From: Bacteroidota bacterium
GTDB taxonomy: Bacteria; Bacteroidota; Bacteroidia; AKYH767-A; OLB10
Assembly: GCA_016721435.1 (NCBI GenBank)
Contig: JADKIC010000016.1
Span: forward strand, 45,038-109,037
DNA: 64,000 bases
Direction of reading: 5' to 3'
Below the pieces are notes generated by a model. It was not told the origin of the DNA, ran no database searches, and saw only the letters and a program-made list of their open reading frames with translations. Shown here one piece after another: positions 46,597-56,595 of this stretch; position 1 is the first letter of the stretch; each line of letters begins with the position of its first letter. The translations under genes were made by a program, and so were the position numbers.

Positions 46597-46741
46597 CGCA
46601 GCGACCGCCGCGGATCCGCCGCGAACGCAGCGTTTAAGTTTGGAATCGTTACTGATCCTATAGCTTCCGGCTGAATTCAGTTAACTTATAATTTCACCAG
46701 TGAATGCAGGTACAATTCTGGAGTAAAAAAAGAAAATCCCG

Positions 46742-48043
46742 TCAGGAATCCTGAAAGGCGTTCATGAGCTGTTCCATTTTGGCACCTCTCGATCCTTTGA
46801 TGAGGATGTTTCCTGAGGAGGGAAGATGTTGCTTTAACCATTCTGTACAGGCTACTGCATTTTCAAAATGATGACAGGAAACCGCTTTGGATGCTTCAGC
46901 GAAGAGCGAGCCGACTAATAAAAGTGTACTTCCTGAAATCTCCGCGGCGTGCTGAACGATGCGCATATGTTCAACTGCGGCGTCCTTTCCCAGCTCCAGC
47001 ATTTCGCCGAGGGCAATGATCTTTTCACCGGGGAAGTGTTGGCTGAAATTATCCAATGCCGCCTTCATACTGCTTGGGTTCGCGTTGTACGTATCCTGAA
47101 CGATGGTCAAGCCTCTTTTTTTAATCACCTGCGAGCGTTGATTGTCGGGTCGGTAATGTTCGATGGCTTGTTTAATGTCATGCGGTTCCACCCCCGAAAT
47201 GAGCACCTACTGCTACAGCAGCCAAAACATTATCCAGGTTATAATCACCGGTCAGTTGTGTTTTTATCCGGAGATGAAAGGTCGCAACATTTCAACTTCC
47301 AGAAGCTCATTCGACTGTTCAACTATTCTTCCCTGGTACTGCACGGTATTACTTGTACCATACGTGATGATGCTATCATAACCCTGCAGCATTTCACGGA
47401 GGATGGGATTATCCGGATTTAAAAAAATCATTCCTCCCTTGCTCCGCAGAAAATCGTAAAGCTCTCCCTTGCCTTTCTTCACCCCTTCCGGACCACCAAA
47501 TCCTTCCAGATGTGCTTTGCCGATATTGGTGATCAATCCAAAATCAGGCTGTGCAATGGCGCTTAATGCGGCAATTTCCTGTTGATGATTAGCTCCCATT
47601 TCTATCACCGCGAAATCATGATCATCATTGAGTTGAAGCAAGGTGAGGGGGACGCCGATATGATTATTTAAATTTCCCTGTGTCGCATGCATTTCAAAAT
47701 CCTGCTTCAATACCGCGGCTGTTAATTCCTTGGTGGTGGTCTTTCCATTGCTGCCCGTTATAGCCAGAATGTTTACATCGATCCGGTGACGGTGAAAGGT
47801 CGCCAGGTCCTGCAGACTTTTCAAAACATCTTCCACCCGCAGTAACCTCGGATCATCTCCCGCATCCTCATCAACCACAGCATACGCAGCGCCCTTTTCA
47901 AGTGCCTGCAGGGCAAACGTATTCCCGTTAAAACTGGGGCCCTTCAAAGCGAAGAAAATACAATCCTTCGGCAGGTGGCGGGTGTCGGTGGAGATGACAG
48001 GGTATTGCTGAAAATATTCGTAGAGTTGGGCGGTGCTAAGCAT
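46742..48043 (-). CDS. murF: UDP-MurNAc-tripeptide--D-Ala-D-Ala ligase (two frameshifts)
   Basis: This essential enzyme adds D-Ala-D-Ala to the peptidoglycan precursor. The corrected protein is about 433 residues. The N-terminal domain reads ISTDTRHLPKDCIFFALKGP. The ATP-binding loop is ITGSNGKTTTKELTAAVL. The C-terminal region has TIVQDTYNANPSSMKAALDN and IALGEMLELGKDA. Breaks are at AAA 47277-47279 (one more base restores HLRIKTQLTGDYNLDN) and at the five-C run 47191-47195 (one fewer gives HFGVEPHDI). A -7-like box (TATTTTCG, minus strand of 48048-48055) precedes the ATG. The last codons come from the third copy of the Wzc tail repeat. Confidence 0.92.
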
Positions 48044-48202
48044 AGGGCGAAAATAGGAGAAAGAATAGAAACAAAGCCTGGAAAATTTAAGTGGAAGGAA
48101 AACAGGAAAGTAATTCGGATGACCGGCAGATAAAAAGAAGGATCAGATAGTTTGAAGAGGTGATTGATAAAAAACGAAATTCCATTAAAAAACCTCCTAA
48201 TT

Positions 48203-48790
48203 TTAAATGAGAATTCTGAATTGGGGATAATTACTATTACTATATACATCTAATAACCTTTGTGCGGTAAAGGAACTATAATCTCCTATCCCTACAAACC
48301 CTGCATCGCTACCACTCCCCCCTATTATTTCAAATGATTCGATAGCATTTCCTCCATCTCCAGATGCCAGTCTTAAATGTCCTCTTGCAGCTTGTATGTA
48401 AAAAGCAGTAGCTCCATTAAAGTTAATGAATCGACCATATTCTGTACCGTTTCTAAACATTCGCCAGTAATTATCATAATTAACTGGCGCATCAGTTCTA
48501 AACGTTTCTTTGGTACCTATTGACTTAACATGTAACCATGCATTTGGTCCTGTAACGCCTATACCAAGTTCGCCAGAATTCTTTAATGTCATTCTTTGCG
48601 TAGCATCAGTGAAAAAATCAATATCTTGGTTAGCCATATGTTTAATAAGTAGAGGGTCGTTAGTTATTGAATTGTCCCAACCAACATAATCAGTTGATTA
48701 ATTTGAAGAACTATTAGCTTCATATGTTACTTGTGCAACATTTTGAAAGCCATAAATCATTAGGCTGAGTAATAGAGTGATTTTTTTCAT
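48203..48790 (-). pseudogene. disrupted secreted tail-fibre-like protein
   Basis: From the ATG at 48790 the frame gives a signal peptide (MKKITLLLSLMIYGFQNVAQ) and then loses frame within about 15 codons. The stretch 48640-48700 reads STDYVGWDNSIT in one frame. The open frame from 48637 continues NQDIDFFTDATQRMTLKNSG, ELGIGVTGPNAWLHVKS and ends RLLDVYSNSNYPQFRILI. The pattern (VGWD, F-TDATQRM, LGIG, LHV) is that of Bacteroidota surface proteins resembling phage tail fibres. At least two small disruptions separate the parts; one is an AAA that should be AA. It could be a sequencing artefact or a real pseudogene. A peptidase or adhesion role cannot be inferred. Confidence 0.55.
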
Positions 48791-48801
48791 TTGATTTAGA
48801 A

Positions 48802-49752
48802 TTAAAGTTTGAGAAATTTATGAACTGAAATAGTTTTTTCACTACGAAACGAGGCAAAATAAATGCCTTCTACTAATTCTTTCAAATCAATTCTCCCTTC
48901 AAATGCATTGATTTGAACACTTTTTATTAATCTACTCCTACTATCAAATATTAAAACTTCTTCTATTAAGTTTATTGTTTGAAACTGCAAAAAATCAGAA
49001 GCCGGATTTGGCCAAATATTAATTTCATTCTGCACTACTATTTTCATGCCTGTCCATATTTCGTTAAAAATCGAATCGGTTGTTACACATACATCATCTA
49101 TGTAACTATATGCACACTCAGGAAAAGTAATATACATTAAAGTGTCAGTATTCAAATAATCAAAGAAATTCCCAATTGAAACATATTGATAATTAGAATC
49201 TGCAATAAAAGAACCACTTAATTTATGCCAATTCACTGTATCGGTTAATAAAGTATCTAATTTTATATGAGCGAAATTATTTACCGGGGCAGGATTCAAT
49301 TTGCTAAATGGGGTTGTAAAAAACCTTAATCCTATATTATTGCTAAAAAAGCCAATATTACTATATTGTGCAGATACGGCATAAAATGAAAAATAATATC
49401 GGGTTCCAATTTGAAGTGGAGATAATAATTGAACACCTACAAACTCTCTATAGTTATTTCCCAAAGGTGATGTTCCTTTTAAATAAGTAATAACCCCACA
49501 ATAAGCACTACCGGAGTGAGACAATTGATAGCCAAAACTATTATTCGGCACATTCATAGCTGTAGAATTACAGCCATTAAAATAATCAGCAGAGTTTCCA
49601 TAAGATGACCAATCTTGGACATCTTGCATATTATCTAAAAAGGATGGACACGAAATGGTATCCTCAAAACTCGGATTAGGCACTAAATTTATCTGAGCCT
49701 TCGTCTGAGGCAAAATAAAAAGCACTATCAATATCGTAATTAAAGTTCTCAT
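48802..49752 (-). CDS. secreted T9SS type A cargo protein
   Basis: The 316-residue protein has a signal peptide (LITILIVLFILPQTKAQ). A beta-sandwich domain starts with INLVPNPSFEDTISCP and contains QLSHSGSAYCGVITY and SYIDDVCVTTDS, like carbohydrate-binding or discoidin-like secreted domains. The last 75 residues are a type A sorting domain (INIWPNPASDFLQFQ, VEGIYFASF). It should reach the cell surface. The base composition is more AT-rich than that of the flanking housekeeping genes, as is the neighbouring broken gene, which hints at a separate origin. The function is unknown. Confidence 0.82.
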   Translation of the reverse strand: MRTLITILIVLFILPQTKAQINLVPNPSFEDTISCPSFLDNMQDVQDWSSYGNSADYFNGCNSTAMNVPNNSFGYQLSHSGSAYCGVITYLKGTSPLGNNYREFVGVQLLSPLQIGTRYYFSFYAVSAQYSNIGFFSNNIGLRFFTTPFSKLNPAPVNNFAHIKLDTLLTDTVNWHKLSGSFIADSNYQYVSIGNFFDYLNTDTLMYITFPECAYSYIDDVCVTTDSIFNEIWTGMKIVVQNEINIWPNPASDFLQFQTINLIEEVLIFDSRSRLIKSVQINAFEGRIDLKELVEGIYFASFRSEKTISVHKFLKL

Positions 49753-49900
49753 AAGAGAATGAATTAAAGTACAATCAAATGTAAATAAAGATTCTGATTT
49801 TCAAATATTTTATATGTTAAATTTTCAAAATAAATGTTTAATCAATTACTTAAAAAAATTAACAGTTTAGGAAATAGGTGTTTAATTTATGAACAGTAAG

Positions 49901-49936
49901 AAAAAAAAGAGGCTGTCCTTTTGAGACAGCCCCTTC
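49901..49936 (-). terminator. rho-independent terminator of groESL
   Basis: On the minus strand GGGCTGTC pairs with GACAGCCTC around a TCAAAAG loop, then eight T. It lies 19 bp past the groEL stop. Confidence 0.85.
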
Positions 49937-49954
49937 TTTATAGAGTGGAGGAGA

Positions 49955-51586
49955 TTAATACATTCCTTCCATTCCGCCACCCGGCATAGCAGGCATAGCG
50001 GGTTTATCTTCTTTAATTTCACTCAATACGCACTCCGTAGTGAGGAGCATACCGGCGATAGATGCAGCATTTTCAAGGGCTACACGTGTTACTTTAGTTG
50101 GATCGATGACTCCGGCTTTCATCATGTTCTCGTACACATCGGTACGTGCATTGTAACCGAAATCGTCCTTACCTTCTTTCACTTTCTGAACGATGATAGA
50201 ACCTTCGCTACCTGCATTTTCAACAATCTGACGAAGTGGTTCTTCGAGGGCACGCTTAACAATACCCATTCCTGTTGTCTCATCTTCATTGATACCTTTC
50301 AGTTTATCAAGTCCGGCAATACAACGGATATACGCTACACCACCACCAGGAATGATTCCTTCTTCCACAGCAGCACGGGTCGCATGTAATGCATCGTCAA
50401 CACGATCTTTCTTCTCTTTCATCTCCACTTCAGTAGCAGCACCTACATATAAAACGGCAACACCACCTGCGAATTTAGCCAGGCGCTCCTGCAATTTTTC
50501 TTTATCGTAATCGCTGGTCGTTGTTTCAATCTGCGCTTTGATTTGATTCACTCTTGCTTTGATATCTTCATTAGTACCACCACCATTAACGATAGTCGTG
50601 TTGTCTTTGTCGATCGTTACTTTCTCTGCTTTACCCAACATCGTCAGGTCTGCAGCATCAAGTTTAAATCCACGCTCTTCGCTGATCACAGTACCACCGG
50701 TCAGGATAGCGATGTCTTCCATCATTGCTTTGCGACGATCACCGAATCCAGGTGCTTTCACAGCACCAATTTTGAGGGAACCACGTAATTTATTTACCAC
50801 AAGCGTTGCCAATGCTTCACCATCCACATCTTCGGAAATGATCAACATCGGACGACCTGTTTGTACAACTTTCTCCAGCACCGGTAACAGTTCTTTCATG
50901 TTACTGATCTTTTTATCGTAAAGAAGAATGTAAGGGTTTTCAAGCACCGCTTCCATCTTATCCGCATTCGTTACGAAATACGGGCTGATATAACCACGGT
51001 CGAATTGCATACCTTCCACTACAGTGACAGTCGTCTCGGTACCTTTTGCTTCTTCTACAGTGATCACACCTTCTTTCTTCACTTTATTCATCGCTTCAGC
51101 AATCAATTTTCCGATCTCATGATCGTTGTTTGCTGAAATGGTAGCGACCTGCTCAATTTTCTGATTGTCGTCACCAACACTCTTACTCATTTTCTTCAGA
51201 GCTTCTACAACGGAAATCACCGCTTTGTCAATTCCGCGCTTCAGATCCATTGGATTCGCACCTGCAGCCACGTTCTTCAGTCCTGCTGTAACGATAGCTT
51301 GAGCAAGAACTGTTGCAGTAGTAGTTCCGTCACCGGCTACATCAGCAGTTTTAGAAGCCACTTCCTTCAACATTTGAGCACCCATGTTTTCGATCGGGTT
51401 TTTCAGCTCAATTTCTTTTGCCACAGTCACACCATCTTTAGTGATCATGGGTGCACCGTATTTTTTATCAATGATTACATTGCGTCCTTTTGGACCCAAG
51501 GTTACTTTTACTGCATTTGCTAAAGCATCAACACCACGTTTTAAAGCGTCGCGTGCTTCCAGGTTAAATGAAATTTCTTTTGCCAT
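49955..51586 (-). CDS. groL: chaperonin GroEL
   Basis: This 60-kDa chaperonin subunit (543 residues) forms the double-ring folding chamber with GroES. The sequence shows VTLGPKGRNVIIDK, the ATP-site GDGTTTATVLAQ, the apical domain and a C-terminal Gly/Met tail (MPAMPGGGMEGMY) shorter than the GGM repeats of E. coli. It follows groES by 43 bp and is closed by a strong terminator. No CIRCE operator is visible before groES. Confidence 0.98.
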   Translation of the reverse strand: MAKEISFNLEARDALKRGVDALANAVKVTLGPKGRNVIIDKKYGAPMITKDGVTVAKEIELKNPIENMGAQMLKEVASKTADVAGDGTTTATVLAQAIVTAGLKNVAAGANPMDLKRGIDKAVISVVEALKKMSKSVGDDNQKIEQVATISANNDHEIGKLIAEAMNKVKKEGVITVEEAKGTETTVTVVEGMQFDRGYISPYFVTNADKMEAVLENPYILLYDKKISNMKELLPVLEKVVQTGRPMLIISEDVDGEALATLVVNKLRGSLKIGAVKAPGFGDRRKAMMEDIAILTGGTVISEERGFKLDAADLTMLGKAEKVTIDKDNTTIVNGGGTNEDIKARVNQIKAQIETTTSDYDKEKLQERLAKFAGGVAVLYVGAATEVEMKEKKDRVDDALHATRAAVEEGIIPGGGVAYIRCIAGLDKLKGINEDETTGMGIVKRALEEPLRQIVENAGSEGSIIVQKVKEGKDDFGYNARTDVYENMMKAGVIDPTKVTRVALENAASIAGMLLTTECVLSEIKEDKPAMPAMPGGGMEGMY

Positions 51587-51629
51587 GGTTTCTATAAGAT
51601 TTTGTTGTTTTTAAAGTAGTGAAGGGGGG

Positions 51630-51908
51630 TTAAATAACTGCGAAGATGTCAGATTCGCGCATGATGAGTAATTCCTTGCCGTCAACAGTAATTTCTGTTC
51701 CTGCATATTTGCCATACAATACGGTATCGCCCACTTTTACTGTCAATGGTTCATCTTTCTTTCCATTTCCAACTGCGATAACGGTACCTTTCTGCGGCTT
51801 TTCTTTAGCCGTGTCAGGGATAATGAGTCCGCTGGCGGTTTTTTCTTCGGCCGGTGATACTTCTACAATCACACGGTCAGCTAATGGTTTGATACTTAAT
51901 TTGCTCAT
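51630..51908 (-). CDS. groS: co-chaperonin GroES
   Basis: The 92-residue lid of the chaperonin has IKPLADRVIVEVSPAEEKTA, the mobile loop SGLIIPDTAKEKPQKGTV and the conserved GDTVLYGKYAGTEI. It is 43 bp upstream of groEL and shares its transcript. secG ends 39 bp upstream, with a strong hairpin inside the secG read-through tail, so groESL probably has its own promoter. Confidence 0.97.
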   Translation of the reverse strand: MSKLSIKPLADRVIVEVSPAEEKTASGLIIPDTAKEKPQKGTVIAVGNGKKDEPLTVKVGDTVLYGKYAGTEITVDGKELLIMRESDIFAVI

Positions 51909-51946
51909 GTTACTTGAGTTTATTTAGGTTTATATTAAATGAATTT

Positions 51947-52456
51947 TTAGTGGAAACAATTTCCGAAACCGCGATTGCAGCTATTATGCCAATCGCCTTT
52001 ATCAATAAAAAATGCTGTCAAAATTTCCTTTTGGGTGATATTTTGACAGCATTTTCCTGACAGTTGCAAGGACAAGCTGTCAGTGAATTCGTATTTATTG
52101 AGCCGGAGCCGAGCAGCAGGTTGAGCTTGTCCACCCGCCGGAGCAGCACCACCCGGAGCAGGTGCAGGACCTGATGGCACGGGAGTATTCTGAATTTGTT
52201 CTTCAATAACGGAAGCGTTACCGGTAGAGGTATTTCTTGGCAACACAAAATTTCCGATCATCGCCAGCACGAGCATGGAGATCGCAAAACCCCAGGTTAG
52301 TTTTTCGAGGAAATCGGTGGTTTTACGGACACCCATAACCTGGTTAGAGGATGCAAAACCGGAAGCCAATCCTCCGCCTTTTGAATTTTGAACCAATACA
52401 ACAACGCCAAGCAGGAAGCTGACAATAATAAGGAGGATGATGATAAGTGTAAACAT
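51947..52456 (-). CDS. secG: preprotein translocase subunit SecG, apparent C-terminal extension
   Basis: The N-terminal 75 residues are a normal SecG: helix one (IIILLIIVSFLLGVVVLVQN), the SKGGGLASGFASSNQVMG loop and helix two (WGFAISMLVLAMIGNFVL). An Ala/Pro/Gly-rich tail follows. The open frame then runs 50 more residues through two hairpins to 51947. One base too many near 52110-52112 explains this. Without it the tail ends PAAAPAQ at 52095, just before a perfect terminator. The true protein is then about 120 residues. It lies 9 bp after the TPR-like gene. Confidence 0.9.
   Translation of the reverse strand: MFTLIIILLIIVSFLLGVVVLVQNSKGGGLASGFASSNQVMGVRKTTDFLEKLTWGFAISMLVLAMIGNFVLPRNTSTGNASVIEEQIQNTPVPSGPAPAPGGAAPAGGQAQPAARLRLNKYEFTDSLSLQLSGKCCQNITQKEILTAFFIDKGDWHNSCNRGFGNCFH
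52007..52054 (-). terminator. rho-independent terminator of the miaB-to-secG unit
   Basis: On the minus strand TGCTGTCAAAAT pairs with ATTTTGACAGCA, followed by TTTTTTATT. A second hairpin (CTGACAG / CTGTCAG, 52057-52083) lies just before it. Its place inside the secG frame supports the shorter secG. Confidence 0.85.
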
Positions 52457-52465
52457 AGTTGCTAC

Positions 52466-54483
52466 TCAGGAATTTAGTTTTTTCTTCAATTCTTCAATGA
52501 GGGCTGCAAAGTAACGGCTTTTTTCGGGGAATTTCAAGCTTAATTTTTCATAAAATAAAATGGCCTTCTGGAAATTCCCTTGATTCGCATAAATCCCCGC
52601 AAGTGTCTCAGAAATAATGTCATCGGGTTCCTGTACGCTTTTTTTCGCCATATTGACCGGACTATAAAACGTACTTTTAGATGGAGTAATCCTCGGTTCT
52701 TGCTTTATAAACTTGTCGATCAGTTCCCCTGACGGCTTTTTTGGCTTGGGCGGATCGGTGTCTACGAGGGAAGGATCCGGGATCGGACGCTTTTCCGGGA
52801 TCAACGAAGTATCCGAAGGGGATGTTTCATCCATCACCATTTTATGAAGGGAACTTTCCGGCAAGAGTGATCCCGAAGGAGGTACATCTTGCTCCGCCTG
52901 AGGTGTTAGCTCGGCAGGGGCGTGACGGTGTTCAATTTTTGAAAGTTGCTCAGGGTGTTCAGTTGTATCCGGCTGTTTGGATGCTGTTGGGGTGCCACTT
53001 TTTTTATAAATCAGTTTCGGCGCCGTAAAGTTGTAGGTGAGGGGTTCACCTTCTTCCGGAGATGTTGTGCTTCGACCGGAAAGGATATCGGTTGTCGGAG
53101 GTGCAGGTAGATCCACCGCATTTTCTACCGAAGCAATGGGAGTTTTATTTCCTTTGAAAGGAACTTCGCGGATTTCCGGAGAAGGGTTTACCGGAGAGGA
53201 TGTTGCGGAAGAAAAGTTCGCCGGAGAATGCATTGCAGGAACAGTGTTCACCGGAGCATCTGCTGCAGGAGATGCCTTGGATTTTTCATTGGGCGATTCA
53301 AGTGCGGAGGTCTTTGCGGTGGCGGTGTTTAATTTCAGCCATTCACTGAAGGAATGAATTTCGGTGCCATGCTCCGAATAATCTACAACTTCATTTTTAT
53401 GCGGATGTTCCGAAGAAGAAGAACTGATTTCTTTTTCATGTAAAGGTGCTGCTGCGATAGCGCTCTCCGCTGTAATTCGCGTTGATGCGGGTTCATCTGC
53501 CTTCGGATCTTCTGCAAAATAATCTACTTGCTTCAACCGGATTTCCTGGAGACTTTCATTGATAATCTCCGCTAATGGATCCGCATCTTCATTGACAGGA
53601 AGAGCATCTTTCGTTGCTGCTAGCTCCACCGGTGGATTCGGAATGTCCTCCTCCGCGATAACTTCGTTCTGAACGTAGGGGATACTTTCCGGTTCTGTAT
53701 TTTCTACAGGAGAGGGAACCTCCTGCTTGATTTCAATATATACATCAGGCTGTTGCTCTCTTGCCGGCAGTTCATCCGTTGATTCGATGGCTGTGGATGT
53801 ATCCTCGTCGGTAGAAAAACGATCGCATCAGATGCCGTACTGATTTCTTCCTCTGCGTCAAGAGCCGCGACGGTTTCTTCTTCGGGTACATAATCGAGGT
53901 TCAGCTCCACAGGAACATGTTCAAAAACCACGACCTGTGCAGAATTTGTTTCTTCTGACCAGAGTCCCAATTCTTTCAAACGTTCCGTCACGATATCCTG
54001 TGCAGAGAGCTCCTGCTTTTCATTCCGGATCTCTTCAATAGATTCTTTTTCCTCAAGAACCTTCTCCTCTTCCCTGGCAGTCATCGCTTCTGTACGTTCA
54101 ACACTCTCGGCCGGGTCATTCGGTTGTACATGCGATAACTCATCTTGCAGCAGGGCAATTTCCTCTTCTGTAAGAGGAGATTCTTCCACCGGAACATAGA
54201 GGTCATCCATCACATCATTACTTTCAAAAATTTCAGCGTGAGCCGGGAGGGGCTGCTGATGGATCAACTGAAAAAGCCGGGTACGATCCGGAGCATAAGC
54301 AGCGGTCACTTTCAGTTCCCGGGCATAGTGTACACTCTCCAGATCATGAAGCTGTCGCAAATAAATATAACGCAAGGGCTGGCAATAGGGAAATTGATTC
54401 AGTAAACCTGCAATCGTTTCCACCGGAACTTGCATGGCGGCTTCCGGTTTGCGGATGAGTTCGAAGAATTGTTCTTTCGTCAT
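52466..54483 (-). CDS. large low-complexity protein with C-terminal TPR-like motif (one frameshift)
   Basis: The corrected protein is about 670 residues. The N-terminal 110 residues are conserved-looking (EQFFELIRKPEAAMQVPVET, NQFPYCQPLRYIYLRQLHD). A long acidic and Ser/Pro-rich, probably disordered middle follows. The end is FIKQEPRITPSKSTFYSPVN, then a TPR-like helix pair (SETLAGIYANQGNFQKAILF, YEKLSLKFPEKSRYFAALIE). It has no signal peptide. The break is at the five-A run 53815-53819, where one more base gives VFSTDEDTSTAIE. It sits between lptE and secG with 1-bp overlap and 9-bp spacing, a position kept in many Bacteroidota. The role is unknown. Confidence 0.8.
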
Positions 54484-54987
54484 TACCAGTTGCTCACAGA
54501 TTTATTGAAAATATCATCCACTAACTGCCGGTTAATTTCATCTATCAGCGTGGCTTCTTCTTCTGATAAACTCTTCTGACTATCGTAGTCGGCGTAGCGT
54601 GTAAAAGTAGTTTCAAAATTTTTGTTTGTCGTCCTTTGTATTCGTAAATTTCACCAATACACTGATGGTTAACCGGTTTAATGCAGCGGTTTGTGTCCCC
54701 TGAATAGCCACCGGGCTCGCTTTATAATCACTGATGTATCCTTCGAATTGCAAATCGCCGTCTCTTTCCACCTGCCTCAAACTCGTTTGCGAGATGAAAC
54801 GCTCTTTAATTTTCTCCGTGATCGCCTGACTCAACAGCGGCTGGACCAATGAAGCCCGATTGGGAAAATACTGAACTGAAAACGTCTTCACCTCGGGAGA
54901 GATCGACGCACCGGTGAAGGAATAGACCCCACAGCCTGACCAGATCAGGGACATTAAAAGGGACATACAAACTACAGCGTTCTTCAT
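54483..54987 (-). CDS. lptE: LPS-assembly lipoprotein LptE (one frameshift)
   Basis: This outer-membrane lipoprotein plugs LptD and helps insert LPS. The lipobox is SLIWSGC (Cys about 19). GVYSFTGASISPEVKTFSV, FPNRASLVQPLLSQAITEKI and VERDGDLQFEGYISDY are typical. The frame is lost at a five-T run (54619-54623, plus strand). With four it continues NFETTFTRYADYD and ends ...NKSVSNW at 54483, overlapping the next gene as TAATG. The upstream overlap with the activator gene is 4 bp, so the genes are tightly coupled. Confidence 0.9.
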
Positions 54988-56201
54988 CCTTTGATCTGAT
55001 ATTCGTTAATTTTCCGGTAGAGTGTGCGCTCAGAAATACCGAGTTCCTTCGCGGCTTCTTTTCGCTTGCCCTTATGACGTTCAATGGCTTTACGGATCAT
55101 TTCTTTTTCCTTATCCGAGAGTGACAACGACTCATCTTCCACTTCTTCGTGCGCTTCAATCTTATAGGGCTTGGTGCTTAAGGTCACGCCCGGTTGCGTT
55201 TCAATGATCTGAGGTTCATCCGCACGATAGATTTCATGTTCAAAAGCATCCTGTTCCTGCACTCTTACGGGACCATTTCCCATCAAAGTCGCCACCACTT
55301 TTTTCATTTCGGTGAGATCTTTTTTCATATCGAAAAGCACTTTATAGAGCAGCTCCCTTTCGCTAAAATCACCACCGCTCTTCACTTCATCACGCAGGAC
55401 CATCGGCAAGGTCTTCCCGTTTTCCTGAGGAAGATATTTCATTAAAACATCGGCCGTAATCTCTTTCTTCTGCTCCAGAATCGACAATTGTTCCGTCACA
55501 TTTTTTAACTGCCGTACATTTCCCGGCCAACGGTAGTCTACTAATAATCGTTGTGCTTCCGGCTGGAGATGGATGACCGGCATTTTATATTTATCTGCAA
55601 AATCAGCAGCAAATTTCCGGAAGAGCAGGAAGACATCTTCCTTTCTGTCGCGCAGTGGAGGAACATGAATCGGTACGGTATTTAACCGGTAATATAAATC
55701 CTCCCTGAAACGACCTCTTTCAATCGCTTCGGGAATATTCACATTGCTCGCCGCCACCACACGCACATCGGTTTTTTGCACTTTACTCGATCCTACGCGG
55801 ATAAATTCGCCCGTCTCCAACACACGTAAAAGACGTACCTGCGTCGTGAGGGGCAGTTCAGCCACTTCATCTAAAAAGATAGTACCACCGTTCACCACTT
55901 CAAAGTATCCTTTCCGTGCTTCATGCGCTCCGGTAAATGATCCTTTTTCATGACCAAAAAGTTCAGAGTCGATGGTGCCTTCCGGAATAGCACCGCAATT
56001 GACAGCGATATTCGGACCATGTTTACGACTACTGAGGAAATGAATAATTTGCGGAAAAATTTCTTTACCTGTTCCACTTTCACCGGTAATCAATACAGAA
56101 AGATCAGTTGGTGCTACCTGAAAAGCAATGTTGATCGAATGATCTAACTGCAAGGAAGTACCGATAATACCAAATCTGTTTTTTATATCCTGTATCGTCA
56201 T
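54984..56201 (-). CDS. sigma54-dependent activator (AAA+/Fis type)
   Basis: The 405-residue activator opens sigma54 promoters by ATP hydrolysis. It has no receiver, PAS or GAF domain; the AAA+ domain begins almost at once. Walker A is GESGTGKE (40-47), the sigma54-contact loop is GSFTGA (87-92, the standard being GAFTGA) and Walker B is GTIFLDE (106-112). The arginine region FREDLYYRLN follows. The C-terminal Fis helix-turn-helix reads KRKEAAKELGISERTLYRKI. With no sensor it is probably controlled by amount or by a partner protein. It overlaps lptE by 4 bp. Confidence 0.93.
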   Translation of the reverse strand: MTIQDIKNRFGIIGTSLQLDHSINIAFQVAPTDLSVLITGESGTGKEIFPQIIHFLSSRKHGPNIAVNCGAIPEGTIDSELFGHEKGSFTGAHEARKGYFEVVNGGTIFLDEVAELPLTTQVRLLRVLETGEFIRVGSSKVQKTDVRVVAASNVNIPEAIERGRFREDLYYRLNTVPIHVPPLRDRKEDVFLLFRKFAADFADKYKMPVIHLQPEAQRLLVDYRWPGNVRQLKNVTEQLSILEQKKEITADVLMKYLPQENGKTLPMVLRDEVKSGGDFSERELLYKVLFDMKKDLTEMKKVVATLMGNGPVRVQEQDAFEHEIYRADEPQIIETQPGVTLSTKPYKIEAHEEVEDESLSLSDKEKEMIRKAIERHKGKRKEAAKELGISERTLYRKINEYQIKG

Positions 56202-56290
56202 CTTTTTCTATGCAAACTTTTAGTGTGGTTTGAAATTTTAGCTCCGTCGTTTGGTAGGCTTCCGGCTTTGGGTGAGGAGGAGCCGCTCTT

Positions 56291-56333
56291 CATCGCGATC
56301 GGAAGTCTCCTTTGGAGAACTGAAGCCTCGCGA
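56291..56333. repeat. palindromic element family 2, copy A
   Basis: ATCGCGATCGGAAGTCTCC-TTT-GGAGA...AGCCTCGCGA has inner arms TCTCC/GGAGA and outer arms TCGCGA/TCGCGA. It shares its order of blocks with 58181-58238 on the other side of miaB. Confidence 0.6.
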
Positions 56334-56391
56334 CTTCCGGCTTCCGGCTACCAGCTACCGGCTACCGGCTTCCGGCTACCAGCTTCGGGCT
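56334..56391. repeat. 7-bp tandem repeat (TTCCGGC/TACCAGC type)
   Basis: About eight units of 7 bp follow one another (TTCCGGC, TTCCGGC, TACCAGC, TACCGGC, TACCGGC, TTCCGGC, TACCAGC, TTCGGGC). The same period and layout as the heptamers at 2.1 and 35.3 kb suggests one family. The rest of the 56202-56595 gap holds short AATTCCCAATTCC-type words (56515-56570) and no gene. Confidence 0.8.
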
Positions 56392-56595
56392 GTGGGTTTT
56401 TAGGGAGGAGTTGAGCTTAGCCTTGAAGTAATATAGTTTTTTGGTAAGACTCATTCTGTATTCTCAAATAGCATTCTCAATACTGCATCTGCCAGCTATC
56501 AGTTTCTCAATTATCAATTCCGCTCCTAATTCCCAATTCCCAATTCCTAATTCTGAATTTCTCCAATCAGTGTTGCTGTTGTGCAATGTGTGATT

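Larger units (their letters stand above)
46155..46763. repeat. tail of the Wzc gene, copied twice downstream
   Basis: Copy 1 is the gene's own end (46155-46262). Copy 2 (about 46395-46501) repeats GGGCTG(G)A, AAATTCTTTCTTCCTTCA, then AAAAAAAGAAAATCCCGTCA with small changes. Copy 3 (about 46718-46763) keeps AAAAAAAGAAAATCCCGTCA and GGAATCCTGAAAGGC. The last copy forms the 3' end of murF on the opposite strand. Between copies lie two other dispersed repeats. Confidence 0.75.
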
